NCBI RefSeq assembly: GCF_042237075.1
Contig: NZ_JBCGDC010000002.1
Location: forward strand, 80,734-144,733
DNA length: 64,000 nucleotides
Reading direction: 5' to 3'
DNA from: Polymorphospora lycopeni
Lineage (GTDB): Bacteria > Actinomycetota > Actinomycetes > Mycobacteriales > Micromonosporaceae
In this document: positions 17,156 through 25,129 of the stretch, one piece after another
How positions within the stretch are numbered: the stretch's first letter is position 1
Layout: each line of letters starts with the position of its first letter
The notes under the pieces: generated by a model
What the model saw: the letters and a program-made list of their open reading frames with translations, nothing else
Databases searched by the model: none
What the model was told of the DNA's origin: nothing
Position numbers and translations under genes: made by a program

Positions 17156-18316
17156 GTGACGCACGTGACTGAGCGCGGCGGCGTAGAAAGCGGACCGAAC
17201 GGTGGCGCCGACGGCGGCGACAAGCAGGTCTGGACCGCGGGAACCGGCCGCACCGGCCGCAAGCGCACCGTGACGTACGCGGACGCGGGGGTCTCGATCC
17301 ACGCCGGGGACCGCGCCGTCGAGCTGCTGAAGTCGAAGGTCAAGCGCACGATGCGCCCCGAGGTGATGGGCGATCTCGGCGGGTTCGCCGGGCTCTTCCG
17401 GCTCAACACGCAGAAATACCAGAACCCGATCCTGGCGTCGTCGACCGACGGCGTCGGCACCAAGCTGGTCATCGCCCAGCAGCTCGACATCCACGACACC
17501 GTCGGCATCGACCTGGTCGCGATGGTCGTCGACGACCTGGTGGCCTGTGGGGCCGAGCCGCTGTTCCTGCTCGACTACATCGCCTGCGGCGAGGTCGTGC
17601 CGGACAAGGTGGCCGAGATCGGCGCGGGCATCGCCGACGGCTGCCGTTACGCGGGCTGCGCCCTGCTCGGTGGCGAGACCGCCGAGCACCCCGGGGTGCT
17701 GCGTCCCGACGAGTACGACGTGTCGGCGACCGGGGTCGGCGTGGTGGAGGAGAGTGAGATCCTCGGCCGGGACCGGGTCGAGGTCGGCGACGTGGTCATC
17801 GCCATGCGGTCGTCCGGTCTGCACTCCAACGGCTTCTCGCTCGTGCGCCACGTGCTGCTCGGGGCCGGGCGGATGCGGCTCGACACGGTGATCGACGACT
17901 TCGGCCCGCAGCGCACGCTGGGCGAGGAGCTTCTCACCCCGACCAAGATCTACGCGCAGGACTGCCTCAAGCTGATCGAGGAGTGCGAGGTGCGCGCCCT
18001 GGCCCACGTGACCGGCGGCGGCATTCCCGGCAACCTCGTACGCATTCTGCCCGAGCACGTCGACGCCGTGGTCAACCGGTCGACCTGGCGGCCGCAGCCG
18101 ATCTTCGACCTGGTGCAGGCCAAGGGGCGCATCGAGGACCCGGAGATGGAGTCGACCTTCAACATGGGGATCGGCATGTTCGCCATCGTCTCGGCCGAGG
18201 ACGCCGACCGGGCGCTGGCGCTGCTGGCCGGCCGTGGACTCGACGCATGGCAGGCCGGGGAGATCATCGAGGGCACCGGGACCGTGCAGATGATCGGTCA
18301 CCACACCCGAGGCTGA
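17156..18316 (+). CDS. purM: Phosphoribosylformylglycinamidine cyclo-ligase
   Basis: PurM closes the imidazole ring (FGAM to AIR) using ATP. The 386-residue protein has the family's ASSTDGVGTKL block near residue 97, the DLVACGAEPLFLLDY segment, and GLHSNGFSLVR and HVTGGGIPGNLVR further on. The N-terminus carries a ~35-residue Gly-rich extension before TYADAGVSI, the usual PurM opening. GTG 17156 is preceded by GAGGGGAAG. It is probably co-transcribed with purF. A hairpin follows the stop at 18332. Confidence 0.96.
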   Translation: MTHVTERGGVESGPNGGADGGDKQVWTAGTGRTGRKRTVTYADAGVSIHAGDRAVELLKSKVKRTMRPEVMGDLGGFAGLFRLNTQKYQNPILASSTDGVGTKLVIAQQLDIHDTVGIDLVAMVVDDLVACGAEPLFLLDYIACGEVVPDKVAEIGAGIADGCRYAGCALLGGETAEHPGVLRPDEYDVSATGVGVVEESEILGRDRVEVGDVVIAMRSSGLHSNGFSLVRHVLLGAGRMRLDTVIDDFGPQRTLGEELLTPTKIYAQDCLKLIEECEVRALAHVTGGGIPGNLVRILPEHVDAVVNRSTWRPQPIFDLVQAKGRIEDPEMESTFNMGIGMFAIVSAEDADRALALLAGRGLDAWQAGEIIEGTGTVQMIGHHTRG

Positions 18317-18331
18317 GGCGATCATCGATCA

Positions 18332-18375
18332 ATGGCCGGCTGGATAGCTGCCCAGGGGTTCACCTGGCCGGCCAT
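18332..18375 (+). terminator. Hairpin after purM
   Basis: The arms ATGGCCGGC and GCCGGCCAT form a 9-bp stem with partial inner pairing. It lies 15 bp after the purM stop and probably separates the purine transcript from the RiPP locus. Confidence 0.6.
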
Positions 18376-18384
18376 CTCCACCTA

Positions 18385-18413
18385 GCCTGAGGTGCGCCTC
18401 AGGCGGGAGGAGG
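18385..18413 (+). promoter_or_regulatory. Hairpin abutting the ribosome site of the radical SAM gene
   Basis: GCCTGAGG-TGCG-CCTCAGGC is a perfect 8-bp palindrome (18385-18404), immediately followed by the ribosome site GGGAGGAGGG before the TTG start at 18418. A second overlapping palindrome, CACCT-6-AGGTG, shares its left half. It could be an operator or an RNA structure that limits ribosome access. Confidence 0.5.
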
Positions 18414-18417
18414 GATC

Positions 18418-19551
18418 TTGACCGGCCAACGGCAGGTGTTCACGGGGATGCGCGGCATCGCCACGGTTCCGACCTACGTGGTGATGCAGCCGACCACCCT
18501 GTGCAACCTCGACTGCGCCTACTGCTACCTGCCGTTCCGCGCCGACGACCGGAAGATGTCGCCGGCGGTCGCCGCCGCGGTCGCCGGCCCGGTCAACGGG
18601 TGGTCCCGCGATTCCCGGTTCTCCGTCGTCTGGCACGGCGGCGAGCCGCTCGCGGCCGGCCGTGAGCACCTCACGGAACTGCTGCGGCCGTTCGCCCCGG
18701 ACGTCGAACACCATCTCCAGACCAACGCGACCCTGATCGACGACGCCTGGTGCGAGTTCTTCGCGGCCAACGACATCCGGGTCAGCGTGAGCGTCGACGG
18801 GCCACGGGCCCGCAACGCCGACCGGGTGACGCGGGGCGGCCGGCCGTCGTACGACCGGATCCGGCGCGGCATCGAGGCGCTGCGCCGGCACGGCATCCCG
18901 TTCTCCGCGCTGTGTGTGGTCAACCGGCCCGCGCCGGGGCTGGCGACCGAACTGTACGACTACTTCCTCGACCTCGGCTGTGAGGTGCTCGGCATCAACA
19001 TCGAGGAGACCGAGGGAGTGAATCTCCGTACGAACGATCATCCCGCGGCGGCGGTCCGTGCCTTCTGGGCCGAGCTGGTCGCCGCGTGGCGCCGCGATCC
19101 GCGGATCCACCTGCGCGAGGTCGAGTGGTCGCTGCGGTACGCGGCCGCGGTGCTCGACGGCACCGCCGACGCCGTCCTGCCGCGCCAGTTGGACCCGATT
19201 CCCACCATCGGGTACGACGGCTCGGTGGTGCTGCTCTCGCCCGAGCTGGCCGGGTTCTCCGACCCTCGCTACGGTGACTTCACCAGCGGAAACGTTCTGG
19301 CGACGCCGCTGCCGGAGATCCTGGCCACGGCGCACCGGCTCGGCTGGATCCGGGAGTTTCTCGACGGGGTGGAAGCCTGCCGGTCCAGTTGTCCCTATTT
19401 CGGGTTCTGCGGAGGCGCCCACGCTGCCAACCGTTTCTTCGAGCACGGGCGTTTCGACGGTACGCAGACCAACCACTGCCGCAACAGCAAGATCCGTCTA
19501 CTGGAGGGAGTGTTGGACCATGCCCGAGACCACGAGCGTTCGGCAGCCTGA
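18418..19551 (+). CDS. amcB: Radical SAM/SPASM peptide maturase (cyclophane-forming type)
   Basis: A 377-residue radical SAM enzyme. CNLDCAYCY (residues ~28-36) binds the catalytic 4Fe-4S cluster and SAM. WHGGEPL is the usual GGEP SAM-contact motif. The C-terminus has a SPASM domain (CRSSCPYFGFCGG and a later HC) for auxiliary clusters. Enzymes of this group install C-C crosslinks between an aromatic ring and a side chain two residues on (cyclophanes). The start is TTG 18418 with a strong ribosome site. The overlapping next gene encodes a matching precursor peptide. The symbol rests on recalled similarity to the AmcA/AmcB actinobacterial family; the maturase class itself is secure. Confidence 0.82.
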   Translation: MTGQRQVFTGMRGIATVPTYVVMQPTTLCNLDCAYCYLPFRADDRKMSPAVAAAVAGPVNGWSRDSRFSVVWHGGEPLAAGREHLTELLRPFAPDVEHHLQTNATLIDDAWCEFFAANDIRVSVSVDGPRARNADRVTRGGRPSYDRIRRGIEALRRHGIPFSALCVVNRPAPGLATELYDYFLDLGCEVLGINIEETEGVNLRTNDHPAAAVRAFWAELVAAWRRDPRIHLREVEWSLRYAAAVLDGTADAVLPRQLDPIPTIGYDGSVVLLSPELAGFSDPRYGDFTSGNVLATPLPEILATAHRLGWIREFLDGVEACRSSCPYFGFCGGAHAANRFFEHGRFDGTQTNHCRNSKIRLLEGVLDHARDHERSAA

Positions 19552-19765
19552 TCACGTCGAGGACGAGGTTTTCGACCCGGTCGCCGAACGGGTGCACGGA
19601 ACCCGGGCGGGACTCACCGCGCTGCTGCGCGAGGCGGAGGAGGCACGCGTCCGCCGTGCCGAGGTGACAGCACCGGGTGCTGCCGAGGGGTCCAGCGCGG
19701 TCTGTGCGTGGAACCACTTCGAGAACATCCCGACGTTCTACAACTGGAACAACCGGCCGCGCTGA
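19520..19765 (+). CDS. amcA: RiPP precursor peptide with aromatic tripeptide core
   Basis: An 81-residue precursor whose ATG lies 32 bp inside the end of the maturase gene, preceded by GGAGGG. The leader is acidic and helical (EDEVFDPVAERVHGTRAGL, then LLREAEEARVRR). A small-residue linker APGAAEGSSA leads to the predicted core, residues 62-81, which contains W64-N-H66, F67-E-N69, F73-Y-N75 and W76-N-N78 around Ile70-Pro-Thr. These are four non-overlapping aromatic-x-x units, the format used by cyclophane-forming maturases. No protease or exporter gene lies beside it. The ring pattern is predicted, not seen. Confidence 0.78.
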   Translation: MPETTSVRQPDHVEDEVFDPVAERVHGTRAGLTALLREAEEARVRRAEVTAPGAAEGSSAVCAWNHFENIPTFYNWNNRPR

Positions 19766-19799
19766 GCTGGTTTGTCAGACACTTTCGGTGCAGCCGAAC

Positions 19800-19846
19800 G
19801 AGGGCTTGTCACGGTCTGGGCGGGACGCCCACCGTGGCAAGCCCTC
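19800..19846 (+). terminator. Hairpin terminator of the RiPP locus
   Basis: A long stem: GAGGGCTTG-T-CACGGT pairs with ACCGTG-G-CAAGCCCTC around a GC-rich loop, 35 bp after the precursor stop. It is a strong candidate intrinsic terminator for the two-gene transcript. Confidence 0.75.
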
Positions 19847-19899
19847 GATCACGTCGGAAACCGGGCTGGACGAAACCTGCTGTGCCCACGGACATACGT

Positions 19900-19925
19900 G
19901 AGCACGCGGGCGTTACCGCGTGCTC
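19900..19925. terminator. Second, bidirectional hairpin terminator
   Basis: A perfect 10-bp stem GAGCACGCGG / CCGCGTGCTC with a GCGTTA loop. It lies just beyond the DUF3073 stop on the minus strand, so it can end that transcript and back up the RiPP terminator. Confidence 0.7.
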
Positions 19926-19940
19926 AGATGCGACCGGAGA

Positions 19941-20153
19941 TCAGCGGGCCGGCGGCGACCAGTTACGGTCGTCGTCCGTGTCGTCCTCGTCATCGTCGTC
20001 GACATACTCTTTGTAGTCGTCGTCGAAGTCGCGGTCAGACTTCCCACTGCCCGCCAGTTCACGCTGCAGTGCAGTGAGGTCGGTGTTCGGGGAGTGGTAC
20101 TTCAACTCCCGGGCCACCTTCGTCTGCTTGGCCTTAGCACGGCCGCGCCCCAT
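19941..20153 (-). CDS. DUF3073 family protein
   Basis: A 70-residue actinobacterial protein. The N-terminus is very basic (MGRGRAKAKQTKVARELKYH), followed by a Thr-Asp-Leu helix (SPNTDLTALQREL) and a very acidic tail (DFDDDYKEYVDDDDEDD). ATG 20153 is preceded by GAGGGGG. The family is conserved in actinobacteria with no known function. Its charge pattern suggests binding to RNA, DNA or ribosomes, but that is inference. Confidence 0.85.
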   Translation of the reverse strand: MGRGRAKAKQTKVARELKYHSPNTDLTALQRELAGSGKSDRDFDDDYKEYVDDDDEDDTDDDRNWSPPAR

Positions 20154-20387
20154 GGCTCGACCCCCTCGCACAGAATTCGGGGCAGCCCGAAGGCGGGCCC
20201 CGATGACGTCAGGCATCTCTCGTGGCTCTTACGGTACATGGGGATGGCCAGGTTCGGCACCTCGGGTTACCTACCGGAGTCTCCGCGCGTCCTCGCAGAT
20301 GGTCACGGTGCGCCTGATTTCGACCTGTAAGGAGCGGCATGGGAAGTCAGTCATGACCGGACGGGCTTCCGGCCGCTCCCACGACGG

Positions 20388-21470
20388 TCAGGACAGGTGG
20401 ATCGTACGCAGCCTGCCCACCTCGGCCATCCGGCGCTCCGCGAGCCGGTCGGCGGCCGCCGCCGGCGGCACCCCCTCGGCGTCGGCCAGCCGGAGGATCT
20501 CCCGGGTGGTGTCGAAGATCCGGGTCGCCCGCAGTTTCGCCCGTTCGAAGTTGAACCCCTCGATCTCGTCGGCGACCTGGATCACTCCGCCCGCGTTCAC
20601 CACGTAGTCCGGGGTGTAGAGGATGCCCCGGTCGGCGAGCAGCTTGTCGATCCCCGGGTGGGCGAGCTGGTTGTTCGCACCACCGGTGACCACCCTGGCC
20701 CGCAGGGTCGCCACGGTGTCGTCGTCGAGCGCACCGCCGAGCGCGCAGGGGGCGTACACGTCGATGTCGGCGGCGACCAGCGCCGCGGTGTCCGCGACCA
20801 GGTCGACCTGCGGGTACGTCTCGCGCGCCCAGCGCAGGGCGGATTCGCTGACGTCGGTCGCCACGACCGACGCGCCGTCGTCCAGGAGGTGGGCGGTCAG
20901 GTGCTTGCCGACCTTGCCCAGCCCGGCCACGCCGACCCGGCGGCCGGCCAGCGTCGGGCTGCCCCACACGTGCTCCGCGGCGGCCCGCATCCCCTGGAAG
21001 ACACCCCAGGCGGTGAGGACCGACGAGTCGCCGGCGCCGCCGTGTTCGACACTGCGGCCGGTCACGAACCGGGTCTCGCGGGCGATCACGTCCATGTCGG
21101 CGACGTAGGTGCCGACGTCGCAGGCGGTGTAGTAGCGGCCGCCGAGCGACTGCACGAACCGACCGTACGCGCGCAGCAGCGCCTCGGACTTGTCCAGCTC
21201 GGGGTCGCCCCAGATGACGGCCTTGCCGCCGCCGAGGTCGAGGCCGGCGAGGGCGTTCTTGTACGCCATCCCGCGCGAGAGGTCGAGCACGTCGTTCAGT
21301 GCCGCGTCTTCGTTCGTATAGGGGTAGAAACGTGTGCCGCCCAGCGCGGGGCCGAGCGCGGTGGAGTAGATGCCGATGATCGCCTTGAGACCGGTGTGCC
21401 GATCCTGGCAGAAGACGACCTGCTCGTGCCCGGCCGGATCCTGGCCGCCGGTGCTGGTGAATACGCCCAT
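20388..21470 (-). CDS. vdh: Valine/leucine (Glu/Leu/Phe/Val family) dehydrogenase
   Basis: A 360-residue NAD+-dependent amino-acid dehydrogenase that deaminates branched-chain amino acids to 2-oxoacids. The catalytic lysine region is DLSRGMAYKNALAGLDLGGGKAV (K near residue 72-84), and the NAD-binding Rossmann motif is GVAGLGKVGKHL near residue 180. Residues CDVGT and GGANNQLA are typical of leucine and valine dehydrogenases. ATG 21470 is the start. The gene is alone. In actinomycetes the enzyme supplies branched precursors for fatty acids and polyketides. Preference for Val over Leu cannot be read. Confidence 0.9.
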   Translation of the reverse strand: MGVFTSTGGQDPAGHEQVVFCQDRHTGLKAIIGIYSTALGPALGGTRFYPYTNEDAALNDVLDLSRGMAYKNALAGLDLGGGKAVIWGDPELDKSEALLRAYGRFVQSLGGRYYTACDVGTYVADMDVIARETRFVTGRSVEHGGAGDSSVLTAWGVFQGMRAAAEHVWGSPTLAGRRVGVAGLGKVGKHLTAHLLDDGASVVATDVSESALRWARETYPQVDLVADTAALVAADIDVYAPCALGGALDDDTVATLRARVVTGGANNQLAHPGIDKLLADRGILYTPDYVVNAGGVIQVADEIEGFNFERAKLRATRIFDTTREILRLADAEGVPPAAAADRLAERRMAEVGRLRTIHLS

Positions 21471-21653
21471 GCTTGCTCCTGGTGACGGTGTGTGCCCTTG
21501 TGGGGCACGGACCTCGGGGTGGTGCCCGGCGGGGTGTTGCCGGTGCCGCCGAGCCTAGGCCCGGTCGGGAGGGCCCGCCAGGCGCCCTGGGCCATTCGAA
21601 CCGATCGGTGGTGCTGTAAGCAGCGAAGTTCCGTTTCGTGGGAGGATCGCGCC

Positions 21654-22493
21654 GTGCCGTCGCTCTTCGCTTCGTATCTCCGGGTCTACGAGCCGCTGAC
21701 CGCCTTCGATCGGGAGCGCCAGGTCTTCTGGCGCCGGTACGTCAGACAGGGGCGGGCGGTGGCGCCGCTGGACGGCCCGGTGCGACAGCGTACGGCGGTG
21801 ATCGAGGCGCTCGGTGCCGGCTGGAGCAGGCTGCCCGACCTGCCCGAAGAGGCTTACGTGCTGGAGACCGACGACACCCTCCTGGTCTGCCCGTGGAACC
21901 TGCGGGTACGGGTGGCCGAGGCGGCGCTCAGTGCCCGGGACGGCGTCCCGTCGGTGCTGGCCGACGCGTTCGTCCCGCCGATCCTGGCCGGCCAGGCCAA
22001 GGCGGTGATCGACGACTGGCGCAGCGGTGCCCGGGTGCTGGAGCACGGGGTGCCCCGGGTGCACGAGCAGATCTCCACCTGGGGCGTGCCGCTGCGGTGG
22101 TTCGTCTTCGTCGACGCCGAGGAGCGGGAGTTGACGTTGCGGGCGGGCGGCCGGGCGCTGCGCTACCGCACCGAGATCTCGAAGGCTCGGCGGCGGGCGT
22201 CCCGGGGCCTGTCGGTGTTGCGCAAGTCGGTGGGTGACGCGCCGATCACCCAGGCGGTGGAGGAGGGGGCCCGGTGGCTGGAGGAGTTCCACCCGCGTTC
22301 GGTCGTCGAACTCGACTACGGCGGCCTCGTCGACCTGCTCGACGATGAGGCGCTGGAGGGTGACGACTCGCCCCAACTGGTGGCGGCCGGGCTCGCCGGG
22401 CTGTCCCGGGGCAACAGCGAGGCGGCCACGAAGGCTTACGAGACCCTGGTCGCGCGGTGGCGGGACGTCCAGCTCAGGGAGCGCCGCAACTAG
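21654..22493 (+). CDS. Conserved actinobacterial protein of unknown function
   Basis: A 279-residue soluble protein with no signal peptide or membrane helix. It begins SLFASYLRVYEPLTAFDRERQVFW, includes the block VLETDDTLLVCPWNLRVRVAEAAL and ends with a helical segment GLSRGNSEAATKAYETLVARWR. This form is seen as a hypothetical gene just upstream of bldC in related genomes (recalled, not checked). GTG 21654 is chosen for the GGGAGGA site upstream; the longer frame from 21492 lacks one. I do not recognise a catalytic motif. Confidence 0.7.
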   Translation: MPSLFASYLRVYEPLTAFDRERQVFWRRYVRQGRAVAPLDGPVRQRTAVIEALGAGWSRLPDLPEEAYVLETDDTLLVCPWNLRVRVAEAALSARDGVPSVLADAFVPPILAGQAKAVIDDWRSGARVLEHGVPRVHEQISTWGVPLRWFVFVDAEERELTLRAGGRALRYRTEISKARRRASRGLSVLRKSVGDAPITQAVEEGARWLEEFHPRSVVELDYGGLVDLLDDEALEGDDSPQLVAAGLAGLSRGNSEAATKAYETLVARWRDVQLRERRN

Positions 22494-22761
22494 TCCGAAA
22501 ATGCCCCAATCGTCCGCGCTGAGAGCGCTCCCAAAGCGAGGATCGCTCGTAGTGGGTACGCTACCAACGGTGAGCAACTGTCCCAATAAGGCGGTTTCTG
22601 GTATATAAAATTTGGATAAATCGGTCATTGTTCGTCCGTCTATCCAGGGACCTTCGGCCGTTCGGCCCATGTCGGACATCGGGGACTAGCCGGACCATGG
22701 GATACGCGTCGGCCGGCGGGACCCCGGCCGATGTTCTTAGGTACCTGTGGAGGAGTGACCG
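22494..22761 (+). promoter_or_regulatory. bldC leader with AT-rich block
   Basis: A 268-bp non-coding stretch ahead of bldC. At 22601-22620 it contains GTATATAAAATTTGGATAAA, very AT-rich for this genome and a likely promoter or regulator-binding region. No terminator-like or riboswitch-like structure was recognised. Confidence 0.45.
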
Positions 22762-22971
22762 ATGGCGTCGCGTACGCATGAACCAGAGCCGCTACTCACA
22801 CCGGCCGAGGTCGCGTCGATGTTCCGTGTCGACCCGAAGACCGTGACCCGGTGGGCGAAGGCGGGCAAGCTCAGCGCAATCCGCACGTTGGGCGGCCACC
22901 GTCGCTACCGCGAGTCGGAGGTTCGCGCCCTGCTGCAAGGCCAGATCCCCCAGCAACGCCAGGGCGACTGA
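22762..22971 (+). CDS. bldC: Developmental regulator BldC (MerR-like)
   Basis: A 69-residue DNA-binding protein consisting of a single MerR-like winged helix-turn-helix with no effector domain: LLTPAEVASMFRVDPKTVTRWAKAGKL followed by the wing RTLGGHRRYRESEV. It is nearly identical in sequence type to Streptomyces BldC, which binds direct repeats cooperatively and controls the switch from vegetative growth to development. ATG 22762 follows GGAGG. The gene is monocistronic with a strong terminator at 22998. Confidence 0.95.
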   Translation: MASRTHEPEPLLTPAEVASMFRVDPKTVTRWAKAGKLSAIRTLGGHRRYRESEVRALLQGQIPQQRQGD

Positions 22972-22997
22972 AAAACTCGGTCGATCGATCGTCGGTA

Positions 22998-23038
22998 AGG
23001 GACGGAACCCGCACGGGGAAGATGCGGGTGCCGTCCCT
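22998..23038 (+). terminator. Terminator between bldC and the convergent PPOX gene
   Basis: AGGGACGG-A-ACCCGCA pairs with TGCGGGT-G-CCGTCCCT, a 15-bp stem with one mismatch, followed by TCTCC. It lies 27 bp after the bldC stop. Confidence 0.78.
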
Positions 23039-23079
23039 TCTCCGTGTCGGATCACCGACCGGCTCCACGTCGCCAGCTC

Positions 23080-23481
23080 TCAGGGGACCAGCACGATCCG
23101 GATGCCGACCGTGCCGTGCGCGCCCCGGCGGATCCGGCTGCCGAGCATGACCAGCCGGCCGAAGACCCCGTACTTCTTCTTCAGCAGTCCACGCACCCGC
23201 TCGGTGCTGGCCGGGTCGATCAGACTCGCCCGCGCGGGCACCTGCGGGCCGTGTGGCTTCCCCCGGACGTCGCAGGCCGCGACGGTGGCCTCGCCGCTGC
23301 GCCGGATCCGCTTCACCTTGCCCGAGTCGGCGACCGTCCAGACGGCGAGGCTGTCGCCGTCCCGCACCGCCCACACCGGAGTCGCCACCGCCCGGCCGTC
23401 CTTGCGGAACGTGGTCAGCAGGACGTACTTCTCGTCGCCGAGGCTTTCGAGGTCGGTCACGACAGCAAGGGTACGTCCCAT
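23080..23481 (-). CDS. PPOX-class F420-dependent oxidoreductase-like protein
   Basis: A 133-residue split-barrel flavin/deazaflavin-binding protein. The opening KYVLLTTFRKDGRAVATPVWAV is the standard PPOX/FDOR strand pair, and GKVKRIRRSGEATVAACDVRGKP matches the cofactor phosphate-binding region. Actinobacterial members of this size usually bind F420. ATG 23481 is the start. The substrate is unknown. It is convergent with bldC. Confidence 0.82.
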   Translation of the reverse strand: MGRTLAVVTDLESLGDEKYVLLTTFRKDGRAVATPVWAVRDGDSLAVWTVADSGKVKRIRRSGEATVAACDVRGKPHGPQVPARASLIDPASTERVRGLLKKKYGVFGRLVMLGSRIRRGAHGTVGIRIVLVP

Positions 23482-23513
23482 CGATCGCCCGTACCGTCGG
23501 TAGTGTCAAGCTG

Positions 23514-24293
23514 GTGAAGGGTGAGCCGACGATCGGCGACGCGTTCGGCGAAGTCGTCCGGGACGCGCTGGCGGTGGCCACCGGCATCGGGCCGCGCCCG
23601 CTGGTCGGCGGGCGGCTGCCCCGCCCCGTCATCGAGATCATCGAGCGCGACGACGGCCTGATCAACGGCGCGCCGGCCGCCCACTACCTGGCCGGACCGG
23701 ACGAGTGGCAGCCGTACGACCACCGGGCGGTCGACCGGGTCCACGGCGAGACGCTCGACATCGGGGTCGGCGCCGGCCGGATCGCCCTGCGGTTACAGGA
23801 CCGCGGCGTCGCGGTCACCGGCCTGGACGTCTCCGCGGGGGCGCTGGCGGTGTGCCGGAAGCGGGGCGTACGCAGCCTGGTGCACGGCACCGTCGACCGG
23901 CACGCCTCGGACGGCCGCCGCTACGACACGTTCCTGCTGCTCGGCAACAACCTGGGCCTGCTGGAGGGGCGCGAACGGGCACCGGGGTTCCTCGCCGCGC
24001 TGGCGGCGATGGCCCGGCCCGGCGCGCAGGTGATCGCCCACGGCACGAATCCGTACGGCACCAGCGATCCGGTGCACACCTCCTACCACGAGGCCAACCG
24101 GGCCCGGGGCCGGCTGGGCGGGCAGTTGCGGCTGCGGGTGCGCTACCGGGAGTTGAGCACGCCCTGGTTCGACTACCTGGTCTGCACCCCCGACGAGTTG
24201 GCCGGGATCGTGCACGGCACCGCGTGGCGGCTGGTCGACGTCGACATCACCGACGCCCCGTACTACCTGGCCACGCTGCGGTTGGGGAACTGA
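23514..24293 (+). CDS. SAM-dependent methyltransferase
   Basis: A 259-residue class I methyltransferase. Motif I is LDIGVGAGRIALRLQDRG (around residue 80), the acidic residue binding the SAM ribose is in VTGLDVSAGAL, and DTFLLLGNNLGLL corresponds to motif IV. The C-terminal half has IAHGTNPYGTSDPVHTSYHEANRARG. GTG 23514 is the only good start close to the first conserved residues; it lies 32 bp from the divergent PPOX gene. The methyl acceptor is unknown. Confidence 0.8.
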   Translation: MKGEPTIGDAFGEVVRDALAVATGIGPRPLVGGRLPRPVIEIIERDDGLINGAPAAHYLAGPDEWQPYDHRAVDRVHGETLDIGVGAGRIALRLQDRGVAVTGLDVSAGALAVCRKRGVRSLVHGTVDRHASDGRRYDTFLLLGNNLGLLEGRERAPGFLAALAAMARPGAQVIAHGTNPYGTSDPVHTSYHEANRARGRLGGQLRLRVRYRELSTPWFDYLVCTPDELAGIVHGTAWRLVDVDITDAPYYLATLRLGN

Positions 24294-24344
24294 ACCGGCG
24301 GCCGGCCGGCAGGTGCTGACAGGGCCGAGAGGGCCGACAGGCGG

Positions 24345-24989
24345 TCAGCGTGGCGGCGGGGTGGCCGGGATGCCGGCGGTCAGGGCCGCGAACGCGGCCC
24401 GGCGGATTCTGGACGCCGGTCCGACCGGTCCGGCGTCGGCCGGCTCCGGCTCGGCGAGCCCGGCGCACAGCGCGACGTCCCACGAGGTGACGGCCGCCCC
24501 CGCCACCAGCAGCGGGTACGGATGGTGCGGTGGCAGGCCGGTGCGTTCGGCGACGAAGTCGACGACCACCTGCCGCAGGTCGTTCATCAGGGTGAGGTAC
24601 ATGCCGATCAGCGACGGCTGCTCGTCCATCAGCCGGATCCGCCGGGTGATCTGGCGTTGCTCGGCGGCGTCCAGGTCGAGGGCGTCGAGCACCGCCGCGA
24701 CGGCCTCCAGCGGCGGCTGGTCGACCGCGGTCGCGGCGAGTTCGGTACGCAGCCGGGCCAGCCGCTGGTGGGCGACGTCGCCGAAGAGCACGTGCTGCTT
24801 GGACGAGAAGTAACGGAAGAAGGTGCGTACGGCGACCCCGGCCGCCTCGGCGATCTCCTCGACCGTGGTCTGCTCGTAGCCCTTCGCCGCGAACAGGGCG
24901 AGGGCCGCCTCCTCCAGCGCCGTACGGGTCTCCTGTTTACGCCGCTCGCGACGGCTCGGCGGCAGGCCGGAGCCGGGAGACGTCGTCAT
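24345..24989 (-). CDS. TetR/AcrR family transcriptional regulator
   Basis: A 214-residue repressor. The N-terminal helix-turn-helix is TTVEEIAEAAGVAVRTFFRYFSSK (residues ~38-62). The C-terminal part is the all-helical ligand-binding and dimer domain, with the MftR-like pattern RIRLMDEQPSL. ATG 24989 is preferred over GTG 24995. It is convergent with the methyltransferase and has no clear target beside it. The inducer is unknown. Confidence 0.88.
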   Translation of the reverse strand: MTTSPGSGLPPSRRERRKQETRTALEEAALALFAAKGYEQTTVEEIAEAAGVAVRTFFRYFSSKQHVLFGDVAHQRLARLRTELAATAVDQPPLEAVAAVLDALDLDAAEQRQITRRIRLMDEQPSLIGMYLTLMNDLRQVVVDFVAERTGLPPHHPYPLLVAGAAVTSWDVALCAGLAEPEPADAGPVGPASRIRRAAFAALTAGIPATPPPR

Positions 24990-25129
24990 GTCCACATGGT
25001 GGCACGGCCGATCATGATCAACTGAATCCGGACCGGCCGCCGCTGTCCGTGTCCCGGCCGATACTTTTCCTTCGTATCCTGGCGGACACTTTCCTCCGGA
25101 TCGCGGCTGACAGGCGCTAGCGTCAATGT

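Noticed and set aside
18361..18404. An IdeR/DtxR iron box ahead of the radical SAM gene, suggested by CACCTAGCCTGAGGTG.
   Set aside because: It lacks the TTAGG/CCTAA ends of the consensus; a plain palindrome next to the ribosome site explains it better.
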